A stretch of DNA of 64,000 nt from an uncultured Porphyromonadaceae bacterium (GTDB lineage Bacteria > Bacteroidota > Bacteroidia > Bacteroidales > Muribaculaceae). Position numbers and translations under genes: made by a program. Where the stretch lies: positions 62,001 through 126,000 of the forward strand of contig CAMCDS010000004.1 of assembly GCA_945873625.1 (NCBI GenBank), in the 5' to 3' direction. The notes beneath the pieces are model-generated. The model was not told the origin of the DNA. It did not search any database and saw only the letters and a program-made list of their open reading frames with translations. Positions 15,153-23,412 of the stretch are shown piece after piece. The stretch's first letter is position 1. Every line of letters begins with the position of its first letter.

Positions 15153-17555
15153 TCAGCGGCGGTGTCCGCTTTTCTTCTTTCCTTTTTTGCCACGCACATA
15201 GCCGTAGCCATATCCGTAGCCATATCCGTAGCCGTAACCGTAACCATATCCGTAGCCATATCCGTAGCCTCCGCTGTGGAGCGAGACGCCGTTGAGCACG
15301 AGGCCCATGCTGCCGAGCTTCTTCTCGGCGTAGAGGGCTTCGAGGTCGGGGAGCTGACGGCGGTCGAGCTTGCCGGCGCGCACGATGAACATCGTGAGGT
15401 CGGCCACACGGCACACCACCGAGGCGTCGGCCACGATGCCGACGGGCACGGAGTCGAGAATCACGTAGTCGTAGTTGTCGCGGAGGTATGCAACCAGCTC
15501 GTCGAGGCGCTTGTCCATCAGCAGCTCCACGGGGTTGGGCGGGAGCGAGCCGGCGGGAACCACGTCGAGACCGTTTTCGAGCGTAACCACTACCTCCTGC
15601 GGCGTCATGTCGGGCTGCGAGATGAAGTCGGTAACGCCGGCGTGATGATGGTCGACGCCGTAGCGCGTGGTGAGGGTAGCCTTGCGGATGTCGAGGTCAA
15701 CGACGGCCACGCGCTTGTTGTTGGCGCGGAGCACTTCGGCGAGGTTGATTACGGTGAAGGTCTTGCCGGCTCCTTCGTTGAACGACGTGAGCATGAGCAC
15801 CTGCGACTTCTCGCCGTCGCGACGGGTCATGAAGTCGATGCCCGTGCGCAGCACACGGAAGGCCTCGCCTATCAGCGAGCCGGGTTCATATATGTCGGTC
15901 GACGGCTTCTCACCCTTCTTCTGAGCTTTCACCAGATCCTTGTCGATGGGAATCTCGCCGAGGAAGGGCACCGAGACGGCATCCTTGATATCGCGGCGGC
16001 CACGCACCTTCGTGTCCATGAAGCGCATGAAGAGGAGGATGACGGCGGGGATGAGCAGGCCGGCGGCCACACCGAGAAGCATGATGCGCGGACGGTCGGG
16101 CGAAATGAGCACGGCACCGCTCTGCGGATCGTCGATGATGCGGGCGTTGTTGTCGGCCATCGCCTGGGTGAGGGCGTTCTCCTCGCGGCGGTTGAGCAGG
16201 AAGAGGTAGAGCTGCTCCTTGATTTTCTGCTGACGCTCGATGGAAAGCATCTCGCGCTCCATGCGGGGCACAGAGGCCACGCGGCTCTCGGCGCTCATCT
16301 CGTAGGTGCGCGCGTCGGTGCGCTTCACGCGTATCGACACGATGATGTTCTCGATGGCGCGGAGGATATTGCTGCGGAGCACCTGAAGCGTGTTGCCCAG
16401 CTCGGCCACCACGGGGTTGTTTTCCGAGCTTTCGTCGATAAGCTTGTCGCGCTGCAGCTTCAGCGAGTTGAATTGGCTGATCTGCGACTCAATCGAGGCG
16501 TCGTTGATGCCGATGTTGGTCGGTATGAGGTCGTTGTAGCGTGCGGGGTCGGTGAGGTATTCCTTCATGTAGAGGGCGATTCGCATCTGGGTGTCGTAGT
16601 TGAGCGCCTCGTTGTTGTAGCGCTGCGACTCGCCCATGTAGCGGCTCGCCGTGGAGCCGATGTCGACGATCTGCTTGCTGCTCTTATAGTTCTCGAGGCT
16701 GCTCTCCACTCCGCCCAGCTCGCGCTCGATGATGCGGAGACGCTCGTCGATGAAGTTGGCGGTGTTGACTGCCACACGGTTCTTGTCGTTGATCGACTCC
16801 TCGTTGTAGACCTCGATGAGGGTGGAGATAATGTCGCTGCCGAGCTTTGCGTTGGGCGACTTGACGGCAAGGTTGAGGATGGTGGCCTCCTCGTCTTCCT
16901 GACGGATACCGAGGTTGGCGAGCCATCCGGCCACGACGGCGTCGAGCGGACGCTTAACGACGTTGATTTCAGTTCCGGCCCAGGAGGGGGAATATGTGCC
17001 CGACGAGGTAATCATGAAGCGGTGGCCTCCGGCCTTGTAGGGCTTGCCCACCTCTACCGATATTTCCTGACCGCCCTTGCCTCCGATGTTCGAAAGGAGC
17101 ACTTTCTTCTCGGATATGGGGGTGATGTCGAGCGAGAAGCTTTCCTTGGGCTCCATGTCGAGGAAAGTTACGGTGAAGGGGGTCTCGCCGTAGATGTTGA
17201 CGTCGCGGAGTCCGCGGCGGGTGGTATAGCTGACGTCGGCGTGGATGCGTCCCACGGTCTCCTGCATGAGGCGTTTCGAGCGGAACTGCAGAATCTCGTT
17301 GGCCACGTTCACCTTGTTGATCGAGCGGTCGTAGCGGTCGAGGCCTGCCGACGAAGTCTTGTTCGACGGGTCTTTGATGATCACCTTTGCCGAAGAATGA
17401 TAGACCAGCGGTGCGGTAGCTCCCTTGTACCATGCGAACGTGCAGCATACGGCAAGGGAGATGAGAAACCACGGCCACTTCGACAACAGGTATTTGAGCA
17501 GGTCGAGCAGATTGACGCCTTGCGGAGCCTTGGCGGTCTGTGTAGTCTGAGTCAT
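15153..17555 (-). CDS. Wzc-like polysaccharide co-polymerase / tyrosine autokinase with Gly-Tyr tail
   Basis: An 800-residue inner-membrane protein controlling chain length and export. It has an N-terminal Wzz domain (first transmembrane segment about 30-50, second near LLGVAAGLLIPAVILLF), a periplasmic coiled-coil region, and a C-terminal BY-kinase with Walker A SFNEGAGKTFTV, Walker A' VAVVDLDIRKATL and Walker B YVILDSVPVG. The tyrosine cluster that such kinases autophosphorylate is replaced by a run of 12 Tyr alternating with Gly, followed by a basic RGKKGKKKSGHRR end. It follows wza by 28 bases and should work with it and OmpA in export of the locus polysaccharide. Confidence 0.92.
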   Translation of the reverse strand: MTQTTQTAKAPQGVNLLDLLKYLLSKWPWFLISLAVCCTFAWYKGATAPLVYHSSAKVIIKDPSNKTSSAGLDRYDRSINKVNVANEILQFRSKRLMQETVGRIHADVSYTTRRGLRDVNIYGETPFTVTFLDMEPKESFSLDITPISEKKVLLSNIGGKGGQEISVEVGKPYKAGGHRFMITSSGTYSPSWAGTEINVVKRPLDAVVAGWLANLGIRQEDEEATILNLAVKSPNAKLGSDIISTLIEVYNEESINDKNRVAVNTANFIDERLRIIERELGGVESSLENYKSSKQIVDIGSTASRYMGESQRYNNEALNYDTQMRIALYMKEYLTDPARYNDLIPTNIGINDASIESQISQFNSLKLQRDKLIDESSENNPVVAELGNTLQVLRSNILRAIENIIVSIRVKRTDARTYEMSAESRVASVPRMEREMLSIERQQKIKEQLYLFLLNRREENALTQAMADNNARIIDDPQSGAVLISPDRPRIMLLGVAAGLLIPAVILLFMRFMDTKVRGRRDIKDAVSVPFLGEIPIDKDLVKAQKKGEKPSTDIYEPGSLIGEAFRVLRTGIDFMTRRDGEKSQVLMLTSFNEGAGKTFTVINLAEVLRANNKRVAVVDLDIRKATLTTRYGVDHHHAGVTDFISQPDMTPQEVVVTLENGLDVVPAGSLPPNPVELLMDKRLDELVAYLRDNYDYVILDSVPVGIVADASVVCRVADLTMFIVRAGKLDRRQLPDLEALYAEKKLGSMGLVLNGVSLHSGGYGYGYGYGYGYGYGYGYGYGYGYVRGKKGKKKSGHRR
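15190..15270 (-). repeat. tandem Gly-Tyr codon repeat in wzc
   Basis: About 12 consecutive GGN-TAY codon pairs form a short-period repeat (plus strand units such as CCGTAGCCATAT). The synonymous variation between units argues for maintained protein selection, while near-identical 12-base blocks could allow length change by slippage or recombination. Confidence 0.85.
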
Positions 17556-17583
17556 TATCTGATGAATCGGGATGTTTTAACTT

Positions 17584-18363
17584 TTATTTCTTCGTAGCCC
17601 AGATGATGGAAGTGGCAGCCGTTACGGCGGAAAGCGCGACTGTCACCCACGAGAGGGCTTCGGTCTTGGCGCCCGACTTCGGCTTCCTGGGACGCGCGTA
17701 GATGATGTCGTTCTGCGCGAGATAGAAGGCGGGGGAATTGAAGATGTCGCTCTTGCGGATGTCGAGATTGTAGACCTGACGCTTGCCGTCCTGCTCGCGG
17801 ATTACGGCGATGCGTTCCATGTCGGCATTCTCAGAGAGGTCGCCGGCCTTCGCGATAGCTTCAAGAATGGTTACCTTGTCGCTCTCGGCCCGATACGTGC
17901 CGTTGCCGCCCACTGCGCCGAGCACGGTGTAGTGGAAGTTGACGAAATCGATGCTGACGATGGGGTCCTTGATGTAATTGCCGTCCACGATGCGCTGGCG
18001 GATAAGGTCGGCTGCCGAGATGAGCGAGAGGCCTGCCAGGTGGAGCTTGCCGAGCACGGGGAAATTGATGTCGCCCTCGGCGTTGACGCGATACACGTTG
18101 TCGTCGGCCGACGATTTGGTAACAGTGCCGTCGGAACCGACGCTCACCGATGCCGAGCTGACGTTGAACGGTGCGGCAAGCTCGGGATTCTTGCAGCTGA
18201 CCTTGATACGCAGACGGTCGTCGTCCTGGATGCTGGTCTGATGGCGGTTGGTCACCACGTAGCCCATATCCTCCGACATATCGGCCAGATACAGATAGTC
18301 TTTCTTAGCGCAGCCTGTCAGCATCACGGCCAACAGAAGCAGGCAAAAGCAACATTGTTTCAT
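17584..18363 (-). CDS. Wza-like polysaccharide export lipoprotein
   Basis: A 259-residue outer-membrane export protein with lipobox VMLTGCAKK. The export domain reads DDRLRIKVSCKNPELAAPFN, followed by a SLBB-type soluble ligand-binding segment (NFHYTVLGAVGGNGTYR) and a C-terminal hydrophobic stretch (WVTVALSAVTAATSIIW) that would span the outer membrane. The track start at 18492 adds 43 residues without signal character; the ATG at 18363 begins a proper lipoprotein signal. It lies directly before wzc, the normal order in Bacteroidales export operons. Confidence 0.9.
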   Translation of the reverse strand: MKQCCFCLLLLAVMLTGCAKKDYLYLADMSEDMGYVVTNRHQTSIQDDDRLRIKVSCKNPELAAPFNVSSASVSVGSDGTVTKSSADDNVYRVNAEGDINFPVLGKLHLAGLSLISAADLIRQRIVDGNYIKDPIVSIDFVNFHYTVLGAVGGNGTYRAESDKVTILEAIAKAGDLSENADMERIAVIREQDGKRQVYNLDIRKSDIFNSPAFYLAQNDIIYARPRKPKSGAKTEALSWVTVALSAVTAATSIIWATKK

Positions 18364-18511
18364 ATAAGATCTTATGTTATTATTGTCGTTTGGGAGAAAC
18401 GCAAGCGGTTTCGCCGGCCACGAGGAAAGAGATTGACTATCAGATAACGGAAGAATCCCGGCAGTATTGCCTTGAGGGGCGGTTATCCGCATCCGAGCGT
18501 CAAACTGGTGA

Positions 18512-18537
18512 AGATGGAAGGCTTCCGCCTTCCATCT
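18512..18537. other. perfect 11-bp hairpin upstream of wza
   Basis: AGATGGAAGGC and GCCTTCCATCT flank a TTCC loop between ompA and wza. No T run follows on either strand, so it may be an RNA processing or stability element in the ompA-wza spacer, or a weak terminator. Confidence 0.5.
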
Positions 18538-18568
18538 CCTGAATGGTTGATTATAAAGAAGTTCAGTC

Positions 18569-18596
18569 GGAGTGCCGGGCCGGGGCCCGACACTCC
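18569..18596 (-). terminator. stem-loop after the ompA-like gene
   Basis: GGAGTGCCGGGCC pairs with GGCCCGACACTCC (one A-C apposition on the plus strand, G-T on the minus strand) 14 bases after the OmpA stop. The stem is strong but no U run follows, so it may only attenuate transcription into wza. Confidence 0.5.
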
Positions 18597-18610
18597 GTCA
18601 GATTGGTCAG

Positions 18611-19792
18611 TTATTTCTTGACGGGGCTGATAATCACGACGCGGCTGAGGGCGGGATCGTTGTAGAACATATTGCCTACGCCACCCTTCCAGCTGATTTC
18701 AAGACGGTTGGCGGGAATACCAAACTCGTTGACGAGGCAGGAGCGTACGGACTCGGCGCGGGCGCGGCTGAGGATTTCGTTGATTTCGGCGTTGCCGGTA
18801 GCCTTGTCGGCATAGCCGGTAATCATGAACTTCTGGCCGTCGCTCTCCTTGATTGCCTGCGAGCACATATCGAGCTGGGCACGGTCAGCGCGCGAGAGTT
18901 CGCTGACGTTGATGGGGAAGTAAACGATATAGTTGCCGGCCACTTTCTCCACAACAACGCGCTTCACGTCCTTACCCTCCTTGATCTCACGCTCGAGCTT
19001 CTCGTTCTGGGCCACGAGACCCTGCACTTCGGCGCGGAGGTTGTTGACAGCGTCGTTGTCGTAGACGTTAACGGTCTGGTATTTGCCTTTCCATCCGCGG
19101 GGAGCGAAGTTATAGGTGAGACCGGCGGTTACGGATACGAGTCCGTCGAACACGCGGTTGCCGTTCTGGCCGTCGAAGCCGTCGTGGAAGGCTGTGCCGC
19201 GGATATCGAGATTGAGGTCGAATCCCTTGGGGAGGTGGAACATGTTGAAGAGGCCGACGTTGCCGCTGACTGCGTCGTTATGCGGAGTGGACCATGTGCG
19301 TCCGTAGCCTACACCTACATAGAGTGCGATGCCGTATACGCGCTTGGGGTTGTAGCCGCCGATCCAGTTGGTGAGGTCGAAGAGCACGTCGCCGTGGAGG
19401 TTCATGAAGTCGAACTTCGACTCTTCGAGCCAGTATCCGTGCCAGGGCTTGCCTTCGATGGGCTTGCCGTTGGAGAAAACTCCGTTCTGGGTAGCGCCCT
19501 TTGCGTAGAGGCCGCTGTACATCAGGCGGACGCCGACCACGGGGGTAACCCATTTGCCGACAGCCACGTCGAGGGCCGGCGAGATGCGCTGGCCGAACTT
19601 ACGCTGACGGTCGTGGTCGCCGAAGAACACCTGCGGGCCTGCGCCAACGCTGATGAACCAGTTGTTCTTAAAGTTGGAATTAAGGCTCGTGCCTGCTGCG
19701 ACGGGCTGGTCGATGATGACCTCCTCGATGTCCTGGGCCGACACGGAAGCGGCTGCGAGAAGCGCCGTTGCCAGAAGTAGTTGTTTTTTCAT
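18611..19792 (-). CDS. OmpA family outer-membrane protein
   Basis: A 393-residue protein with signal peptide (cleavage near SVSAQD), an eight-strand-type beta-barrel region (about residues 40-235, many alternating aromatic strands), a short coiled coil (LRAEVQGLVAQNEKLEREIKE) and a C-terminal OmpA peptidoglycan-binding domain (ITGYADKATGNAEINEILSR and a terminal LSRVVIISP). Such OmpA proteins often sit beside wza/wzc in Bacteroidales polysaccharide loci. It probably anchors or stabilises the export complex at the cell wall, a role inferred from context. Confidence 0.88.
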   Translation of the reverse strand: MKKQLLLATALLAAASVSAQDIEEVIIDQPVAAGTSLNSNFKNNWFISVGAGPQVFFGDHDRQRKFGQRISPALDVAVGKWVTPVVGVRLMYSGLYAKGATQNGVFSNGKPIEGKPWHGYWLEESKFDFMNLHGDVLFDLTNWIGGYNPKRVYGIALYVGVGYGRTWSTPHNDAVSGNVGLFNMFHLPKGFDLNLDIRGTAFHDGFDGQNGNRVFDGLVSVTAGLTYNFAPRGWKGKYQTVNVYDNDAVNNLRAEVQGLVAQNEKLEREIKEGKDVKRVVVEKVAGNYIVYFPINVSELSRADRAQLDMCSQAIKESDGQKFMITGYADKATGNAEINEILSRARAESVRSCLVNEFGIPANRLEISWKGGVGNMFYNDPALSRVVIISPVKK

Positions 19793-19880
19793 TACATTGA
19801 TATGTTTAGAAAGTTGTATCCTTTGTTGTCAATCCGCCGGGGCTTCGCGGTGAGGCTCCGCGCGGATCGGGTTATATCAG

Positions 19881-19896
19881 TTCCCGCGGGCGGGAA
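19881..19896 (-). terminator. short GC-rich hairpin after the nucleotidyltransferase gene
   Basis: TTCCCGC and GCGGGAA form a short stem 14 bases after the stop on the minus strand. It lacks a U run, so termination is uncertain. Confidence 0.35.
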
Positions 19897-19909
19897 TCAT
19901 GCGTCGCGG

Positions 19910-20998
19910 TCAGTGCTTCAGCTGGCCTGAGGCAAGGTCGAGTATGATCCAGAACGCCTCGGAGGGGGCGAGACGGAGCGAGAGCCCGCTGTGGCGGACA
20001 AACGACCCGAACGTGGCCAGCTTGCGGCGCAGACCGCCCTGCTGACGCACCGGAGCCTGCTGGCGGAAAAGGCCGAAATTGCCGCCTTCCTCCACCATCC
20101 GCATCAGCCGGCGCGCGTGGCGCTCGCCCGAGGCAGACGGCTTCAACGAGGGGCAAAGCCTTACTCCTTCTTCCCGAGGCAGATACATGTCGATGAAGCT
20201 ATGCAGGGAGCGGGTCCAGCGCATTATGTTCAGCGACCGGCAGGCATCAAGGTATTCCTTCTCTCCGATGAGGGGAATCAAAGCCCGGTAGGCCAGCGCG
20301 TAGTCGCAGAAATGGCGAAGTCCAATGCCTACTCCGAGGCAATGCTTCATGATATGGACGTTGATCATCAGGAGGTCGGCCAGTGCCGACGGAGCCTTCA
20401 CCGTCACGCCGCTGTCAAGCGTCAGCGACTGAAACGGCTGCGTAGCCATCAGCCTGCGCAACGCCTTGCGCGACAGCGGGCTATGCAGCTCGATGAGCGA
20501 CGAATGGTGTTCCACCTCGATTCCATTCCAGAGGTAGCATCCGCTGCCGTCGGCGGCACGGTGGAGCCTGACTCCGAAGTCTTCCACGGCACTGTCGGCC
20601 ATGCGGCGCATGTCGTCGTGCCAGTAGAGATCTATGTCGCCGCATACGCGCAGAGCCGGATCGGGGTAGAACCGCGCCACATCGTGTCCTTTCTGAAGCA
20701 CCGGCGTGAGACCCCGCTCCGCAAAGCGCGAATAGAGGTCGGCGAGCGTCTCCCCCATCCGGGCATGGGAACGGGCTATGCGGTGCACTCTCGCCACCCA
20801 TCTGAGCAGCAGCGCGTAAGGCGGCAGCTGGTCGTCGGGCAGGAACGAAAGGGCATGAAACACAATACCGGACACCGTCTGCCTTTTCGACTCGGAATAT
20901 ACCTCGTCCCACTGGGCGGCGGTCAAGGGGCGGAGCCCTTTCAGCAACCCGGGGTCATCATACATTCCGGCCCGCAGAAGTGTCAGCAACACGTTCAT
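19910..20998 (-). CDS. nucleotidyltransferase family protein (NTP_transf_5-like)
   Basis: A 362-residue cytosolic protein of the nucleotidyltransferase group that accompanies HprK-like kinases and PqqD proteins. The polymerase-beta-like active site is visible as LQKGHDVARFY followed by VCGDIDLYWHDD (the DxD metal-binding pair, about 121-123). The remaining two thirds is helical. In lasso-peptide clusters of the paeninodin type a protein of this family lies next to the kinase. Its substrate in this locus is unknown. A -7 box ends four bases before its ATG. Confidence 0.78.
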   Translation of the reverse strand: MNVLLTLLRAGMYDDPGLLKGLRPLTAAQWDEVYSESKRQTVSGIVFHALSFLPDDQLPPYALLLRWVARVHRIARSHARMGETLADLYSRFAERGLTPVLQKGHDVARFYPDPALRVCGDIDLYWHDDMRRMADSAVEDFGVRLHRAADGSGCYLWNGIEVEHHSSLIELHSPLSRKALRRLMATQPFQSLTLDSGVTVKAPSALADLLMINVHIMKHCLGVGIGLRHFCDYALAYRALIPLIGEKEYLDACRSLNIMRWTRSLHSFIDMYLPREEGVRLCPSLKPSASGERHARRLMRMVEEGGNFGLFRQQAPVRQQGGLRRKLATFGSFVRHSGLSLRLAPSEAFWIILDLASGQLKH

Positions 20999-21001
20999 CT
21001 T

Positions 21002-21009
21002 GCAAAAGT
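21002..21009 (-). promoter_or_regulatory. -7 promoter element immediately before the nucleotidyltransferase ATG
   Basis: TACTTTTG on the minus strand matches TAnnTTTG and is followed by CAAG and then ATG. If used, the transcript would be leaderless or nearly so. No clear TTTG -33 box is visible at 19-21 bases upstream. Confidence 0.4.
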
Positions 21010-21143
21010 AACTATTTTTCCCGAAACAGAAGCCTTTTAAGGGAATATATTTTTGGATTTTCTCCCGACGGCCTCGCAGGCCGGACGGGAAATGCTATAA
21101 GGAAGGGGTGAGCGGATGGGTAAACGGGAGAGAACGCGGACGC

Positions 21144-21419
21144 TCATCCGCCTATTATCAGGGCATAGCGTTTCCACACGCTGAGCAGACGGTCCACATC
21201 CTCGCCGGCCTGCTCTTCCGAGACATCATACTCCCCGCAGAGCATCCCGATGAGGCTCTCGCGGCTGAACTCCCGGTGGCCGAGCTGTTCCCACAGCCAC
21301 GCGGCCGACGGATTCAGTTCGTAGACATTCGTGAGGTTGGCTCCCTCGGCACACGCGTCGACTATCATGTAGTGGCTGCCTATCTTTATGAGTCTGTGCT
21401 CCGGATTCAATCGCATCAT
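21144..21419 (-). CDS. PqqD family peptide-recognition protein
   Basis: A 91-residue protein with the PqqD winged-helix pattern: a beta-rich N-terminus (HRLIKIGSHYMIVDA), NVYELNPSAAWLWEQL and a helical C-terminus with DRLLSVWKRYALI. PqqD-like domains bind leader peptides and hand them to modifying enzymes; stand-alone versions are the B1 proteins of lasso clusters. It lies between the nucleotidyltransferase and the initiating sugar transferase. PqqD-like proteins also occur in exopolysaccharide loci without a proven substrate, so its partner here is open. Confidence 0.85.
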   Translation of the reverse strand: MMRLNPEHRLIKIGSHYMIVDACAEGANLTNVYELNPSAAWLWEQLGHREFSRESLIGMLCGEYDVSEEQAGEDVDRLLSVWKRYALIIGG

Positions 21420-21443
21420 AACTTTGAGTCAATCAGTTGAAAC

Positions 21444-22103
21444 CTAAAATTTCTTACCTGTAAGTATCGTTACGGTAGTCTTGAAGATAATCTTGACATC
21501 GAGAGCCAGCGAACGGTTCTCAAGATAGTCGAGGTCCATCTCAAGGCGTGTGATCATCTTCTCGATAGTGTCGGTGTATCCGTTGTAGAGCGTGGCGTTC
21601 GAGAAAAGCCCGGGGCGGAGGGCATACAGCCGCTCGTAGCCGTCGGCACGCTCCGAGATACGCTCGATGAAATAACGGCGTTCCGGACGGTGGCCCACAA
21701 AGCTCATGTCGCCGCGAAGCACATTCCAGAGCTGCGGAAACTCGTCGAGATGGTGGGCGCGGATGAAGGCGCCGACTTTCGTCAGGCGCGAGTCGCTCCC
21801 CTGGCAGAGAGCCGGGCTGTTGTCCTTCTCCGCGTCGATGCGCATCGAGCGGAACTTATAGAGCATGAACGGACGCCCGCCAAGCCCTATGCGCTCCTGG
21901 CGAAACAGCGGGGAATGGCGGTCTTCAAGCCAGATAAACAGCGAGATGAAGATGCACGGTATAAAAAAGATGACTATGGCAAGGAGCGAAAACAGAATGT
22001 CGAACGCCCTCTTCGCCGCAAGGCCCGCGGCCCGGCTCCATTCCTGATAAGAGCCGCCGTCGTCCTCGTATGTATGGGTCAGAACCCGGGTCTCATTGTT
22101 CAT
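21444..22103 (-). CDS. initiating sugar phosphate transferase (polyprenol phosphoglycosyltransferase)
   Basis: A 219-residue monotopic membrane enzyme that moves a sugar phosphate from a UDP-sugar onto undecaprenyl phosphate, starting repeat-unit assembly. It begins with a hydrophobic re-entrant helix (FDILFSLLAIVIFFIPCIF), followed by LFRQERIGLGGRPFMLYKFRSM, the catalytic-type AHHLDEFPQLWNVLRGDMSFVG segment and RPERRYF. The short PglC-like form lacks the long N-terminal membrane region of WbaP. It ends the GC-rich glycosyltransferase group. Confidence 0.9.
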   Translation of the reverse strand: MNNETRVLTHTYEDDGGSYQEWSRAAGLAAKRAFDILFSLLAIVIFFIPCIFISLFIWLEDRHSPLFRQERIGLGGRPFMLYKFRSMRIDAEKDNSPALCQGSDSRLTKVGAFIRAHHLDEFPQLWNVLRGDMSFVGHRPERRYFIERISERADGYERLYALRPGLFSNATLYNGYTDTIEKMITRLEMDLDYLENRSLALDVKIIFKTTVTILTGKKF

Positions 22104-22259
22104 GATGTTGCTACACTGGTTGGAAAGTTACGGCGCGAAGCGCCGATTAGAATTGGATTGTTGACGGCAGTAACCGCCGCTGCCTGCACGTCGCCTCCGG
22201 CGCCGCATGAGGCCGGAGACACCCGGCCTTAGTCAATAACGCGCCTCCGGCGCCGATTA
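22104..22259. repeat. short GC-rich direct repeats between sugar transferase and GT4 genes
   Basis: The 14-base unit CGCCTCCGGCGCCG occurs twice (near 22192 and 22243), and GCGCCGATTA also occurs twice (near 22138 and 22249). No gene is seen in this 156-base gap. Confidence 0.5.
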
Positions 22260-23378
22260 TTACTTTTCGGACAGTAATTTTCTATAAAGCGCCTCGCAGT
22301 CGTCAATCATACGCTCCATCACGAAGCGCTCTTCAAACCGCTGCCGCGCCTGACGGCAATACCGGGCATACGTCTTGGCGTCGGCCGTCACGTCGGTAAT
22401 GGCCTTAGCCAGCGCACGGGCGTCGCGCACCGGCACGTTTAGCCCCGAATACCCGTGCTTGTTCACCCAGCCGGTACCGGAGCCCTCTATATTGGTGGCC
22501 ACCACCGGACGCCCCACCGACATGGCCTCGATCTGCACGATGCCGAAAGCCTCGGTCTTCATAACCGACGGCAGACAGAAAAGCTCGCAGGCCGTATACC
22601 AGCCGGCAAGATCCTCCTGCGGAATCTCACCCATCAGATACACCTTGCCGTCGAGGCCCTGGGCATGAATCTGCTCCTCGAGCGACGCACGAAGCGGACC
22701 TTCGCCGCCGACAGCTATCACGTAGTCGTCAGGCAGATGGACCGCCGCAGCCACAAGATACTCCAACCCCTTGTAGGCAATCAGGCGGCCGAGGAAGAAC
22801 ACTATCTTACGCCCCGGCCAGCGCGAGCGCACGCGCTCGGCCACCTCCTCGTCGGGCTCGAAGCCGCGCACCCCGATAGGGATGGCCGCCAGTTTATCGC
22901 GGGCAGCCTCAAGGTGAGGCGAATGGGCCACGTATTCAGCCGAAGTGCCCACCACCACGTCGGCCCGGCGGATGAGCCAGTTCTGCAGCGGCGCGTAATA
23001 GCGGAACAGCCGCTTCTGCTTCACTATGTCGCTGTGCCAGTGAAGCACCACGCGCCCCTTGAAGCCCGACAGACGCAGCGCCAGCGCCGCCATAGGGTCG
23101 GGATGATGCACATGGATGATGTCGTAGCCATTGGCCAAGCGCCTCAGCGTCGAGATCATCGAAGGCGAGATAGTGGTCGACGCCACCTTCACCCACGTGC
23201 GGCTCGTCAGCAGGCGCGAATGGTCTGACAGACTCACCGTCTTGCCGCGCCCCTCGCTTGCCGCGCACATCATGTCGCAGTCCACGCCGCGGGCCGCCAT
23301 CCCCTGCATGATGTCGAGCATCACCTTCTCCACGCCCCCCTTTATCGGGTAAAACTTACCCAGCTGCAATACCCTCAT
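22260..23378 (-). CDS. family 4 glycosyltransferase
   Basis: A 372-residue GT-B enzyme with N-terminal acceptor domain (LGKFYPIKGGVEKVMLDI) and C-terminal GT4 donor domain (VFFLGRLIAYKGLEYLVAA and the nucleotide-binding EAFGIVQIEAMSVGRPVVAT, an EX7E-type motif). The sugar is unknown. The track start at 23384 is GTG; ATG at 23378 is preferred. It is followed after 156 bases by the initiating transferase and preceded by another GT4, all GC-rich like the chromosome. Confidence 0.87.
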   Translation of the reverse strand: MRVLQLGKFYPIKGGVEKVMLDIMQGMAARGVDCDMMCAASEGRGKTVSLSDHSRLLTSRTWVKVASTTISPSMISTLRRLANGYDIIHVHHPDPMAALALRLSGFKGRVVLHWHSDIVKQKRLFRYYAPLQNWLIRRADVVVGTSAEYVAHSPHLEAARDKLAAIPIGVRGFEPDEEVAERVRSRWPGRKIVFFLGRLIAYKGLEYLVAAAVHLPDDYVIAVGGEGPLRASLEEQIHAQGLDGKVYLMGEIPQEDLAGWYTACELFCLPSVMKTEAFGIVQIEAMSVGRPVVATNIEGSGTGWVNKHGYSGLNVPVRDARALAKAITDVTADAKTYARYCRQARQRFEERFVMERMIDDCEALYRKLLSEK

Positions 23379-23412
23379 ACTCACATGTCTTTATCGTTAC
23401 ACCCAAAAATAA

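Noticed and set aside
15184-15275. Repeat array that might look like a short CRISPR
   Set aside because: Units are codon pairs for Gly-Tyr within wzc, with no spacers or cas genes.
15162-17597. 811-codon plus-strand ORF opposite wzc
   Set aside because: Antisense shadow caused by high GC3; the minus-strand frame carries the full Wzz and kinase motifs.
18572-19780. 402-codon plus-strand ORF opposite the ompA-like gene
   Set aside because: Antisense shadow; composition is Val/Glu/Ala-rich without domains, while the minus strand has signal peptide and OmpA domain.
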